From contig JADHYV010000085.1 of the NCBI GenBank assembly GCA_027604705.1, positions 1-64,000 on the forward strand: DNA of 64,000 bases. The letters are read 5' to 3'. The position numbers and the translations under genes were made by a program. The notes under the pieces are model-generated. The model did not search any database. It was not told the DNA's origin and saw only the letters and a list, made by a program, of their open reading frames with translations. The stretch comes from Allomyces arbusculus (taxonomy: Eukaryota; Blastocladiomycota; Blastocladiomycetes; Blastocladiales; Blastocladiaceae). Below, in pieces: positions 10,670 to 21,526 of this stretch (positions are counted from its first letter, which is position 1; every line of letters begins with the position of its first letter).

Positions 10670-13366
10670 ATGCCCACCTCCACCCGCGCCGGCATGTCTG
10701 CCGGGGCCGCCGCCGCAACTCTCGCCGCGACCCTGATCACCCTGACCGCGCTTGCCGTCGCCATTCGCGCCGCGTCCGCATCGCGGCGTGCTCCCGCCGA
10801 TGACGGGATCGACACGCTGTTCGAGTCTTTGGCAAACAAAGAGGAAGAGGACAAGGACGAGATGTTGGACCGTGATGTCGACGACGGGTCCGACTCGGAC
10901 TGGGATTTCGAATCGAGTAAAGTCAAGGAGGCCGATACTTATCGCCGGCCGTGGTCGGATCACGATGACGACGACGAGGAGGAGGGGGAGGCGGGAGGCG
11001 CAGGCGGCGCGGGCGATGCGGCGAAGGATGTAGAGGCGAGGAAGGAAGGGGACGACGATGCTGCAGGAAGCGAGGATGCGGATCCGCCGTGCTATGCCGA
11101 AATCGAGGAAGTGTGGGGTACGTTTGTTTTCGCGCACGCTTGGCGATACCTTGCTCTCACTCAGTTCGTACCCGCTCAAACCTTTCCACCCACTACCAGA
11201 CCGGTCCGCGTACCGGTACGTGCGCGTGAAGCGCAAATCCAAGCCCGACGCGACCTCGAAATCCAGCAAATCCAAGGCTTTCTACGTGCACCGGCGGCAC
11301 GTAGTTACACACGGCGAATCGGATCTCAAGGTCAACATCCGGATCGAATTGCAGGACATGGCGCGCGTCTTGCAGGCTATCATTCCGACCGAGGACAAGT
11401 TGTACGATTCGACGCCGTTCGTCTCGGCGCGCGATCTCTACGCGAAGGTCGACAAGATCGAGACGTGGGTCGCGGAACACGCCGAGGGGGCGAAAGTCGC
11501 AGCGCGGAAGGTGGAGGAGGCCAAGCACGAGGAGGAGGGAAAAAAGGAGAAGGCGGTGAAGGGTGTCGACAAGAACTTGGGGACGACCAAGGACGGTGCC
11601 GCAGACACGCCCGCTGCTGCCGACGCGTCGACGAGCACCGCCGCTCCCACCGCTGCCACGATCGCGGCCAAACCGTCAATGGACCCGGCCGACATTGTCG
11701 CTACGCACCGCGCGATCCGGCACCTCGCCACATTCCTGCGCACCGAATTCGCCGAGCTGCAGTCCAAATTCGACCGACTGATCGCACAAGGCCTCGTCAC
11801 CTACGACCTACTCTGGATGCTCATCCAAGCCGGCGGGATCGCATTCGGCCACGACGCCGTCTACGACCGGATCCAAGCCCTGCGCGTCGCGCGCGTACGC
11901 TACGTGATCCCCGCCGCCAAGGACGAGACGCCCTACTTCCACATCACCGGCACGACCATCGAGTGGTCGGGCACGCGGTTTTTCCCCTTCACTGTACAGC
12001 GCGCGATTGTCAAGTTTTCTGGCGCGCGGCCGTTGGCGGAACTCGCGTTGCGGCCGATTGCGCAAATGCCCGATGCGACGCGGGTGCAGTTAGTCGAGCG
12101 TGGGAAAATGCTCGAGGCACATGCGGGGCTCAAGTACGTCGAGTACGACGGGCCGCTGATTGTGCGTCAGGGGCATGGCGGGCAGCAGAGGATTATCAAG
12201 GTGCCGGTCGCGTCGAGGATCATGGTGGACCGTGTCTCGTTTGAGCGGCAGAACCCGGACTACGATGTCAAGCGGCCGAACACGATGGCACTCAACGATA
12301 TGGGCGTGGACGTGACGGCGGGCGCGGACGGGCTTGCGCTCGTCGCCCCGTTCACGGACGATGAGTATCTAATCATGTGCCCGCAGGTCTACGGGTATGC
12401 GTTTGGGAAAAAGGCGTGGGGCGAGATGTTGGTCGAGCTCGTGAAACCGATCGAGTTTGCGGTCAACGCCTACAACCAGCTCGTGCTCGAGCCGGCGACC
12501 AAGGACTTGGTGCTCGGGCTCGTCGAGTCGCATGGCAAGTTGCATGCCGACGTGATCCAGGGCAAGGGTCGCGGGCTCATTTTCCTGCTCCACGGACGCC
12601 CAGGCCAGGGCAAGACCCTCACAGCCGAAGTGATTGCCGAGCACCTGCAGCGGCCGCTGATTTCGATGGGCGCCGGCGAGCTCGGCACGACCGCCGACCA
12701 GCTCGAAGGCCGATTGCAGGACCTGTTGACGCTTGCCGAAACATGGGAAGCGGTGCTGCTGCTCGACGAGGCCGACGTGTTCATGGAGCGTCGCTCGACG
12801 CACGAAATGCACCGCAACGCCTGCGGTACATTAATTCCACGCTCAATCACACACCTGCGGCCCGTCGCTCACTGCTCCACCACGTACCGATAGTCTCCGT
12901 CTTCCTCCGCCTGCTCGAGCGGTACCAAGGCATCCTCTTCCTAACGACCAACCGCGTTGGCACCTTCGACGAAGCCTTCCACTCGCGCGTCTCGCTGGCG
13001 CTGCGGTTCGCCGACATGGACGCGACCGCCCGACGCACAGTCTGGACGCAGGCGCTCGACCGGCTCGCTGCGCACGACACGCACGCTGCCGGCTGGCGCG
13101 ACCGGATCGATGTTGCAAAGCTTGCGCAGATCCCGTTTAACGGGCGCCGGATTAACGGGATCGTGCGTACGGCACACGCACTCGCGTTGCGCGACAAGGT
13201 GCCGGTCGATGACGCGCACATTGACGTCGTGATTCAGCGATTGCGGACTTTTGATGAGGACGTGCGGCATGGGAAGGATCCGGTGGAGGCGGGGGTGTAC
13301 AGGGCGAAAGGGGACGATGCGGGTGCCGATTATGCGGACGCGGCCCGCGCTGCAATGTACATGTAG
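10670..13366 (+). CDS. Membrane-anchored AAA ATPase of the fungal DUF7025 type
   Basis: Three exons (10670-11117, 11200-12825, 12894-13366) join in frame to 848 residues. A transmembrane segment at about 8-35 is followed by a very acidic stretch (to about 145). A DUF7025-like region starts EEVW-DRSAYRYVRVKRKSK. The ATPase core reads GKGRGLIFLLHGRPGQGKT (Walker A), LLLDEADVFMERRS (Walker B), VSVFLRLLE and LTTNR. A lid follows (FHSRVSLALRFADMDATAR...W). This arrangement, with the conserved ...HRNA-VSVFLRLLERYQGILFLTTNRV run across intron 2, is that of a large family of fungal AAA proteins of unknown function, related to Bcs1/ATAD-type ATPases. The N-terminal anchor suggests a membrane site; which membrane is unknown. 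Confidence 0.85.
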
Positions 13367-13774
13367 CACGTTTGTGAATGAGAGCATGCACAGGGACTGG
13401 TTGTGGATATTCAGAGCCCGTATTCGTTTTGGCCACAAATTTTATGGTTAGACATGTCGCAAAGACTCTTGTCGGCGATAGATGGAAGGGGTGGCAAGAA
13501 GATGAACACACAAACCGGATCAATCAGCTCAACCGCGTTTGGAGCCAGAACCATGGCAAATCACTGTCAAAATATATTTTCCGCAAAAACTAGACCAATC
13601 CCGGCGCAAGGCATGTTCGAAACCAAGTGCGAGGAGTGCACGGCTGCACGAACAAGCACGCATTGCCAGTCGACGAATTAATTAAGTGCACTGCGGCCAT
13701 CGTGGCTCTGCCGTAGCCGACATCGCGATCTAGCGTCGGAAGGGGAGTGCGGCAGATCGGTTGTGCGTCGGGTC
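13367..13774. other. Intergenic, no gene supported
   Basis: AT-richer spacer of about 400 bp between the AAA ATPase stop and lectin-like copy 2. The two flanking units are convergent. Only short frames without domain are present. Confidence 0.4.
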
Positions 13775-14700
13775 GAGGTGCTCGTTGTCAGTCCGCGGCC
13801 GAGCTGAAGGGCCAGCACAACCATTCTGAACTGTTGCGTGAACAGCATTTGCGCCCCAATGCCGGCATATGTGTTACCATACCACGGCGCGATTATGACG
13901 CCATCGAACGGGTTCATCTTGATGTCGAGGCTCGCGCGCACAACCTTGACCAGCGCGTCCTTGTTGGCGGCCGTCACGTCGGCCAAGACGTGATCCTCGG
14001 CCTGGCAAACCACGACTGCGGCCGCACGTGTCGTCACCTTGCCAGTGGCGGTCATGACCTTGAACGGGGCTGGAGGCGGCGGTCACTAGATCGATTGACA
14101 ACGGAAGCATGGCCAGAAATTGTGGTCCTCATGCGGCTGGCAGCAAGTGTGGAATATGAAGCCATGAATCGGGCCGTACCGCGCCAGATTCGACGTTGAA
14201 TGACACAACCGTCTTCGGGTCAGCAACCCTCTCGAAGAAGAATGTCAAGGGGCCCACTGGGAGCTGGTAGGTGCCCTTGGAGTACCCTGGCCACAGCCAG
14301 ACCACTTCCTCGTGATCGGGTTTCGTGCAGCCGTGGTCAAGGGCGGCGACATTGTCCCTACACCACGAATGCAAATGGTTGCCAACGCGTCAGATTTCGA
14401 CTTGAAATCATGGGTTTGCACTTGCTGCTCCAGTCGTTGGGGAAAAGGTCATAGCGCACCCTTGTCCATGTATTGACCACGACTTGATACTGTTCGCCTG
14501 GGCACTCGATGTCCAGGACATGCAGGCAATGCGGGCTCGAGAGCAGGGCTTGATACATGGTCGAAAGGTTGTTATAAAAACTGAAAGTGGTGCCACTGGT
14601 TTTCGCTGACAGTGAGTGCTTGGCCCAGCGCAGGGCCAACCGTCATGAGTGTCGTGACGGTAATGAGCACAGCCAGAAATGCGATGAACTGGTGGGCCAT
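13775..14700 (-). pseudogene. Secreted C-type-lectin-like gene, copy 2, disrupted
   Basis: This is the most complete member of a four-copy family. From ATG at 14700 it reads a clear signal peptide (MAHQFIAFLAVLITVTTL, then MTVGPALGQA). After a change of frame comes FYNNLSTMYQALLSSPHCLHVL with DIECPGEQYQVVVNTW, then a further change into RDNVAALDHGCTKPDHEEVV. An intron (GTACGG to ATCTAG, about 14195 to 14094) leads into PPPPAPFKVMTATGKVTTRAA. The lectin-like block VVCQAEDHVLADVTAANKDA and FDGVIIAPWYGNTYAGI follows. The first codon after the intron is TGA where copy 1 has a cysteine. So the signal peptide and fold survive in outline, but the open frame does not. Sequencing error is a possible alternative for the frame changes. 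Confidence 0.5.
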
Positions 14701-15516
14701 GGCGGGTACGTCGATCGAGGGGGACAGTAAAGTCAGTCAAAGGATCTGATCGAACTGCTGTTAAACGAAGGGAGGTGGCCGCAGAAGACGAGTGCGGGCC
14801 ATGAATCGACCGCTTTACAGGTGTGTGAGCGCTGAGCAGCACGACAAGACAGGCGACGCGTTGAGGTTGCAGCGTGCAATGGAAGCGCGATGATCGTTAT
14901 ACGGCAAGCTTGTTCAGGGACTGCCGTGACGAAACGGGGTTGGATGGAGGGTTGGAAGAAAGGTCTATCAGTCGCTCTGTTGACAGGCTCTAGGCTGTCT
15001 AGCTGATCATGGCCATTTTGGTTGCCGTAAAAGTGGTATCAAGAGTTGACCAATATCTTTGGCGCTCGTTCCGACCATCAGCAAGTATGTAAATAAATGA
15101 GAGCCGGAGCTGAGTAGGACTATCCAACCACGAGCAAATTACAATGCATGAAACGAATCACTTCCACTTCTCTTTGGCGCCCATAGGCGCAAACGGTTGA
15201 TGATTATATACAAGAGACGCAAAATGGGCAAACGGCCCATCATCAACGCTCTGCTCCTCGTCCGGCGACCCTATCTACGCGACGGTGACTGGTCGCGCAA
15301 TCGAATCGCGAACCGCGAGCGCAATGAAGACGAACAACTTCAACATGGCGAACTCTCGAGTCCTCGTTGACCGGCGGAACCGGTCCATCCTCGGCGGGCA
15401 CACGCGCGCGATCCTGACGCCAGGTCGGCCCGGCGTATCCTTCCTCATTCCTCGTTGGTCCGTCACGCTGCAACGACGACGACGACGCGTCGGCACACCG
15501 TATCGTACTCGCGCGC
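14701..15516. other. Intergenic, no gene supported
   Basis: Lies upstream of lectin-like copy 2 and downstream of the small membrane protein. Around 14920-14975 it has weak similarity to 55995-56065 (a shared GAAACGGGGTTG core with similar flanks), which may be an old dispersed repeat. No convincing coding region. Confidence 0.35.
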
Positions 15517-16080
15517 TTAGTCGTCGTCGTGCGTGACGTCGGCGTCCGGGTGCTTCCACTTGGCCATCGTCACCCACGTCATGGCCTCCTCGTCGTGCTC
15601 GGCCCTGACCGCAAGTTCGGCAGCCTCCGCTTCACCCACAAAGCTCGCGAGCGGAACGGGCACCTTCCTCACGGGCGCCGCGTACATATTCCTCCTTTCC
15701 TCGACCCACGCGTCCCACTCGGCTTTACCCTCATCCAAAATCGCGTCGACGCCCTTGTGCGCCTCGGCCAGCGCGCGTGCGTCGCGTTCTGCCCATTTCC
15801 GCGCGTCGTCGGGCGTGATTTTCCCGGCTTGCAGGGCCTGCGCGCGTTGCCGCGCGCGGTCGCGGCCCGTGGCCGCCAAGTGCGCGTGGAACGCGGCGAG
15901 TTGCGCGTTCAGTTTGGCCGCGTGCACTTCTTCGAGGTACCGCAGTTCCGTCGAGATGTTGTGCCGCGCGTACATCGGGGTTGCCGAGAGCGCGCACGCG
16001 ACGGCGAGCGTGAAAGCGAGCGTGGCCGGGTGCCTTTGCAGGCGTAGGAACGTGGTGAGCGGCGAGGTCGTGGCGGACAT
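15517..16080 (-). CDS. Small single-pass membrane protein, unknown
   Basis: 187-residue single-exon frame with ATG at 16080. The N-terminal 18 residues are polar with two arginines and a histidine. A hydrophobic helix follows at about 20-37 (LAFTLAVACALSATPMYA), then a long charged, mostly helical region (about 45-140) rich in Ala, Glu, Arg and Lys. The C-terminus is acidic (ADVTHDDD). The basic start plus one helix would suit a mitochondrial inner-membrane or ER signal-anchored protein. I do not recognise a family. Codon use (GC-ending) and the good ATG context support a real gene. Confidence 0.6.
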   Translation of the reverse strand: MSATTSPLTTFLRLQRHPATLAFTLAVACALSATPMYARHNISTELRYLEEVHAAKLNAQLAAFHAHLAATGRDRARQRAQALQAGKITPDDARKWAERDARALAEAHKGVDAILDEGKAEWDAWVEERRNMYAAPVRKVPVPLASFVGEAEAAELAVRAEHDEEAMTWVTMAKWKHPDADVTHDDD

Positions 16081-17126
16081 GGTGGTTGGTAGTTGTTGGA
16101 GGTGCGATGGATGAGTGAATGGATAGTGGTCGCGTCGGAGCGTAGTCGTATCAAGCGCGGGTTGCTTTTCCTCGTTCCTCGTTGTTCAGCGCTTCTTTTG
16201 CGTCTTTTCGATTGCGAGAGCGAGCGCAGATGTCGCGGAACGCGTTGCAGAGAAGAGAGCCTCGAGCGAGCGGCCAGAGCGAGGCGCGCGAGTCGCGTGG
16301 GAAGCGGGCGGGTGTGGTCAAGCGAGACAACAGGCAGGCGCGGGTTTGCGCGCGCGTCGGTTCGCGTTTGGTCGCGTGCAGGAGCGGTTGGTGGGTCGTG
16401 TGCGACGACGCGAAAAACTGGGTCCTGGGTCGTGCTTGCTTTGATGCAGGATCCAAGCGATGATTCGAGGCAACCTGCGGACGCGCGGGGGTGCCTTGCA
16501 GCTCTTTTGTACTCGATGTTCACGACGACCACATCGTGACCGGCTGTGCTGGAGGTGGTCGACGGCGGCGCGACCCAGGTGCGCAAAGTTATCGTCCTCT
16601 TTGTTCGTTCAAGGTGGTCGGCAGGGCCGGGGCTGAAGAGAAAGGGACGAGCGCGATCAACTCGGCCAAGGTCGGCGGGCGACCACGGCGTGTCGCTGGC
16701 CATCGTCGGAGCAAAAGGGAGGCTGGCAGGGCGTCGGGACGCGTCGGCCGTCGTTGGCGAGAAGACGCGCTCGAAAGGGCCGCAGGTCGGCGGGTGCGCC
16801 ACTTGGCAAGCTGCAAACCGTCAGTCTGATGCGAACCACGTCATTGCGAGGGCCCACGGATTGTCTCGCGTCCCGCACCGCTGTCAAACGCCTGGCCGCA
16901 TGTCACGTGCGAGCACGCGCTCGTGTCAACAAACCGCCCACCGCACCGCATCGCCTTTGTTGCCGCTGATCACGGCCAAATTATGGCAGGACAGATTCGA
17001 TCGCAAAATTTGCACGACCAACTGCATCAACAACAATACCAATTGCCAACCGCTAACACGACGCGATACGCTGCGCGACCTGCGGCACCACCACCACCTC
17101 GACCACCTTGATCCGCGGCCTCCACC
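16081..17126. promoter_or_regulatory. Shared intergenic region of divergent small membrane and Sls1-like genes
   Basis: About 1 kb between outward-facing genes at 16080 (-) and 17127 (+). Long frames on both strands are R/A/S-rich and show no domain. No TATA box stands out; both promoters should lie here. Confidence 0.35.
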
Positions 17127-19939
17127 ATGTACCGCGCCCTGGCCGCCGGCCTGGCGCGCACGCGCCCGGCAAGACCGTCCGCACCGTCCATCCCGCTGCG
17201 CCATGGCCCGCCACGACCCTGTGCCGCCTGCGCGTCCGTCCCGGTCGCGACGCCGCCGCAGCACCGCCCCTTCGTCTCCGTGACCCGCCCCGCCCTCGGC
17301 AACCCGCCACGGCGCCCGCGCACGCTTTTGAGCATGCCCGGGTCCGAGCCCTCTGCGCCCAGCACGAACCTGCTCGCGTTTGCCGACTTTGAACTCAACG
17401 AAATGGCCGTCTCGAGCGACTCGATCGACTCGCTGCGGCCCAAATCTGCACGGATCGCGGCCACCCTGACCGACGCCGAAATCGCGCGACTATTGCAGCA
17501 ACTCGATTCCGGATTCACAAAACCTCAAATGGTCGGGTACCTGAGCAAGAACGCGACCAATGACGTGATCACCGCGTGGTTACCTGCGGGGACCTACCTG
17601 TCGGCGAAAACGACTATCAAGAAGCCGAAATTGCGCGACGCGATCGTGTTTGGCGTCTGGCAAGTGCGGCACCCGACCAAGGGAGCTCCCACACCGGTGG
17701 CCACGACGGTGGAAACTGATGCGTCGGCGGTCGCGGCGCCGACCAACGAGGCAGTTCGGGATCTAGTCATGGAGCGCGTGCTCGCGATTCCGGACCATGT
17801 TCATGGCCGATTGGATGTGCCGTGTACCGACCGCGACCTGTTTTTCATTCACGGGCATGGTGAGACGGCGCGGTCGTTGATGTTGCGGCATAACGTCGCG
17901 CTGCACTTGGATACGGACCAGCTGAAAGTCACGATTGTCGGCGACGGGCGCGATATCAAGAAGGCGGTCGTGAATTTGCGGCAATTGCTGGTACACTTGC
18001 GTTGATTGGATTTTTTCGGTTCATGGGTCCATGATTGTTCACTTTTGTGCCACCCGTCACCGAATCCACAGCAATACAAGGAAGCCCTGATCACGATTCC
18101 GCTCGAGGCCAAGCAGTCTCACAAGTACTACCTGATGGCGCACCGACTGATTGGCAAGATCATGCGGCAATGCAATGTCTATATCGAAGAGCACGGCGAC
18201 AAGCTGCACGTCACGTCGACCTCGCTCGTCAACCTATCTGCGGCCAAGCAACTGTTGCGCAGTACCTGGGACCTGTTCCAGGATACGCGGTGGCACGTGG
18301 TCGCCGCGCTCGAACCGCCGAGCGCCGTCGAGGCGCGCTACGCGCTCTTGCCGCTTGCCGACCCGCACTGGACGGACAATAAGCTGTTTGACGGCGTTCC
18401 GTGCTGGCGGTTCGCACCAGTAACGAGGCCGGTGCGTGCCTCTGGAGTTGTGGGGTTTTGCAGCCGTCCGTTTCACTCACGAAGCGACGGATAGATGCGG
18501 CAATTCCCTGACGACGCCGACTTCTCGCGACACAATCTCGTCGCTCCGCCGCCGGCAGTCGCAGCGTACGCCCCTTCTCCTCCTCACAACTCATCCTTAT
18601 CTCGTGTTTCCCAGCTCACCCACCCATCAACTGCTTCCGCTAGCCCGCCACGCGCCTTCCCTCGCACCGACCTTCGCACCGCGTACCCCGCGCACCACGC
18701 GACGCTCGTACACTACCTGTCCCGCCTGGCCACGCAATCGAGCACGTCCCTCCCGCGCATCGACCTCGAAACGAGTCTCGGCACATTGGCCTTTTTCACG
18801 CCCGACGACGTGGGCCCCTCCGCCACCACCTCGTCTTCGTCGGACGATGACACCCCCACGCTCCCGACCCTGTTCTCCGCCCCCGTCAAGGACGCCGTGC
18901 CCGTCAACGACATCCAGGCATGGCTGCTCGACGCGCGGCCGGAACCGCGATACGTCCCCGTCGCGCGGCGCGTTCTTGATTGGCGCCCGACGGCTGAAGA
19001 GTTGGATGCGGATCGGCACGCGGCGCTCGCGCGGGCGAATGCGGTCAAGCAGGCCAAGAAAAAGAGTAAGAAGAGCAAAAAGGCGGTGATCGTCGAGCCG
19101 ATCGATGACAGTGTGGACGTGGGCAACCGGAAACGGCGGTGGCGGCTGGTCTATTCGACGGACGCGAGCGGGGAGACGAAACTGGATGTACCCGGGAAGG
19201 CCGAGATTGTCGTGGATTTGCGCGGGCCACGGAGTGCCGGGATGGAGTCGGTGCGTGCACAAGGTGCGTCGGGCCCGGACATGGTGGCACTGAGCGGTGT
19301 GTATCCATGGCGTGGATGAGGTGTTGGTATGACGCGGGTGAGACTGGTGGGACTGACGGTGCTCGGTGGGGGGTGGACGACGTTCTGCTAGAGAGCGGAC
19401 TGCGCATCGAGTCGGTCGAACAGCGGCAGGTGGTGCTGACGGTGGATACGATGGACTTGGAGCGGTACGTAGTCATAACTTTCCCCACCTTGTTCCACTG
19501 CGAGATCACTGATCTGTTCCTTGAATTGAACAGCGGCACCACTTTGCGCACCAACGCCATTGTCCGCACCACTGTCCCTGACGACTTCCGCGCGTTCTAC
19601 GAGCAGTACATGGTCCCGGCCATGGTCGTCTCTAACGGTCGCGTCTTTGCGCCTGCTTCGTTCCTCTACGGCGCGCGCGAGTACACGATCAAGTGGGCGG
19701 GTCGCGTCGTCGCCGAGACGGAGCCGGTCGAGGACGTGGTTGAGGTCGAGCACGCGTACGCGCAGGCAAATGACGGGATCGAGACCGCGTGGACGGCGGC
19801 GGTCGCAAGGGATGTGACGCCGTCCTGGGTCAAGGAGAAGCGGAGGTGGGAGGCCATGGTTCGTGCGGCGCGTGGCGAGTATGTGAAGGAGGAGAACAAG
19901 GGCCAGGAGGCCGTAGAGGAGGGGCCGCACTCACCGTGA
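17127..19939 (+). CDS. Mitochondrial inner-membrane regulator, Sls1-like
   Basis: Five exons (17127-17990, 18072 to 18419 or 18431, 18495-19263, 19392-19464, 19534-19939) join without a stop, giving about 790 residues. The N-terminus is rich in Arg, Ala and Pro with no acidic residue for over 70 positions, as in a mitochondrial presequence. At about 105-180 the sequence reads TDAEIARLLQQLDSGFTK-PQMVGYL, then KPKLRDAIVFGVWQV. This fits the start of fungal Sls1 (the SLS family, which couples mitochondrial mRNA processing to translation at the inner membrane). Later segments with HRLIGKIMRQCNVYIEEHGD and LNLSAAKQLL-like helices resemble KH-type modules. A lysine-rich patch (KKKSKKSKK) lies in exon 3. 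The family call is from pattern memory and is moderate. Confidence 0.6.
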
Positions 19940-21526
19940 GCGGCCGTCGCCACCGGTGGCCGGTAAATGTCAATTATTTTGGTGTGTATTTTTGCGCCTT
20001 TTCGGTGTGGTGCACTTGGCAAGCGACGAGGTGCGGCTGCCATTACCCTTTTCAACATGGCCTGCCGCAGCGGACCGCGAGACACGGCGGCGCACCGCTC
20101 TGCGAGACAACCGCACTTCTCACGGCAAAGCAAAGGAAATCGAGGGTCTGACCCTTCTCCTCGTCCGGGCTCGAATCCAGCTGGCCGCAGCCCAAACCAT
20201 CTTCCGCACCAGGCCCCGATCCCGACGCCGGCGAGGGGCGGCTGCACTACCGCTCTCCACCCGCAGTCTGGCGGCCACGACCGACACAACTAGCTGCAAC
20301 CGTGTCGTCAAGCTCGAGCAAGTCACGGCCAAGTCAAGCTCCACCGCCCAGTGTTACAATCTGCCGGACGCAAACGGCAACGAATCCAAGTCTAGGACGG
20401 ACCGTGACCCGCATCACGGCCACGCCCGTGCGCCACCATCCCGCTCCCGTCGCCGGCGGATTTTCGATTTGGTCCTCACGCGCGGCGCCAAAAATCCGCC
20501 ATGGCGTGGTCGCTCATCACGATGCTCGCCGACATGGCCGTGGCACTATGTATTGTTGCGGGCGGGTCGATCTTGCTCGCGCTGCTCGCCGTCGTCTTTC
20601 TTGTGTGGGTTTACTCGTGGTCGTAACCTGCGCACGGTCACTGTTGTGCCGGCGCCGATCCGACGCGATGCGTGCTGTCAAGTCTTCCGCCGGCCTGGTC
20701 TTGTGCATGGATTCGAGCGCCGGGCTCTGGTCCATCCGTCGCGTTCGGCACAAATTCGACCGTCAAGCTGCTGCCGCGCGCGTGCACGTCGTGGTCGACC
20801 GCGGACCCTTTGCTCTCGTTCAAGCAAGAAAACCATTTCGTTTTGGTAGTGGGCCCTGCAATGGGCCGACCGATTTTGGGACCTGGTTGTTGTTCGTTCT
20901 CTGTTGGCGTGTGTTGATTGGGGATCGCAACCGTGTGGTTTCTGGATGACAAGAACCCGTCCTTTGTGCGTGCCATCGCGACCTGGCTCAGGAATGGGAG
21001 CCAAAGCAGCACCCGAACCGTTCAGACCAACGCGATCCTGGCGAGCACGCGCGAGCCGCGAACAGTACGGTCGAATGGCGCTGAATCTGCGCACGCATCC
21101 ACGGCGTCCCTTGTCAGTCAGTCTCATGCGGAAATGTGATCGTCGCACTTGCGGGCAAGTTGATGCGCCTGAAGTTGCGGTGGATGCGATTGAGCTGTGT
21201 GCTCTACGTGTCGCGCATCGATTTGTGTTGTGGGTGGGGAATAGTGAAGGAAACACAGCTGCACGCGGTCGTTGTCGAAAAGACGACGGGCACAGCGCTG
21301 GTAGCAATGGAGGTATCAGGTACACAGATTGCGCTGATTTGAAAACTGATGACCGAAGGAAAGCGCTGCAATCTCCGCTACTTCAACAAAAGATTCGTAT
21401 GCTAGACTATTCCTTTGCATGCTCACGTTATGCCGTCAGACTGCTCTCCTCCTCCTCCACCACGCCCCTTCGCAGTCCCATTTGCGCGAGTACTGTCCGT
21501 TCTTCCCCTCCCCCATTTTTCCACCT
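19940..21526. other. Intergenic with one possible tiny gene
   Basis: About 1.6 kb between convergent units (the Sls1-like gene and GABA-B-like receptor A). Apart from the 42-codon frame listed separately, the frames here are composition-driven. No repeat was recognised. Confidence 0.35.
20501..20629 (+). CDS. Possible 42-residue single-pass membrane micropeptide
   Basis: An ATG in good context (GCCATGG) opens a 42-codon frame ending in TAA. It reads MAWSLITMLADMAVAL, then a strongly hydrophobic helix (CIVAGGSILLALLAVVFLVW), then VYSWS. It would be a membrane micropeptide like those found as small subunits of membrane complexes, but it matches none I know. GC-rich DNA can produce such a frame by chance, so this is tentative. 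Confidence 0.25.

Noticed and set aside
10325-12244. A 639-codon open frame overlapping the AAA ATPase
   Set aside because: It shares frame with ATPase exon 1 only; beyond 11117 it runs through intron and the wrong frame, giving Arg-rich shadow sequence.
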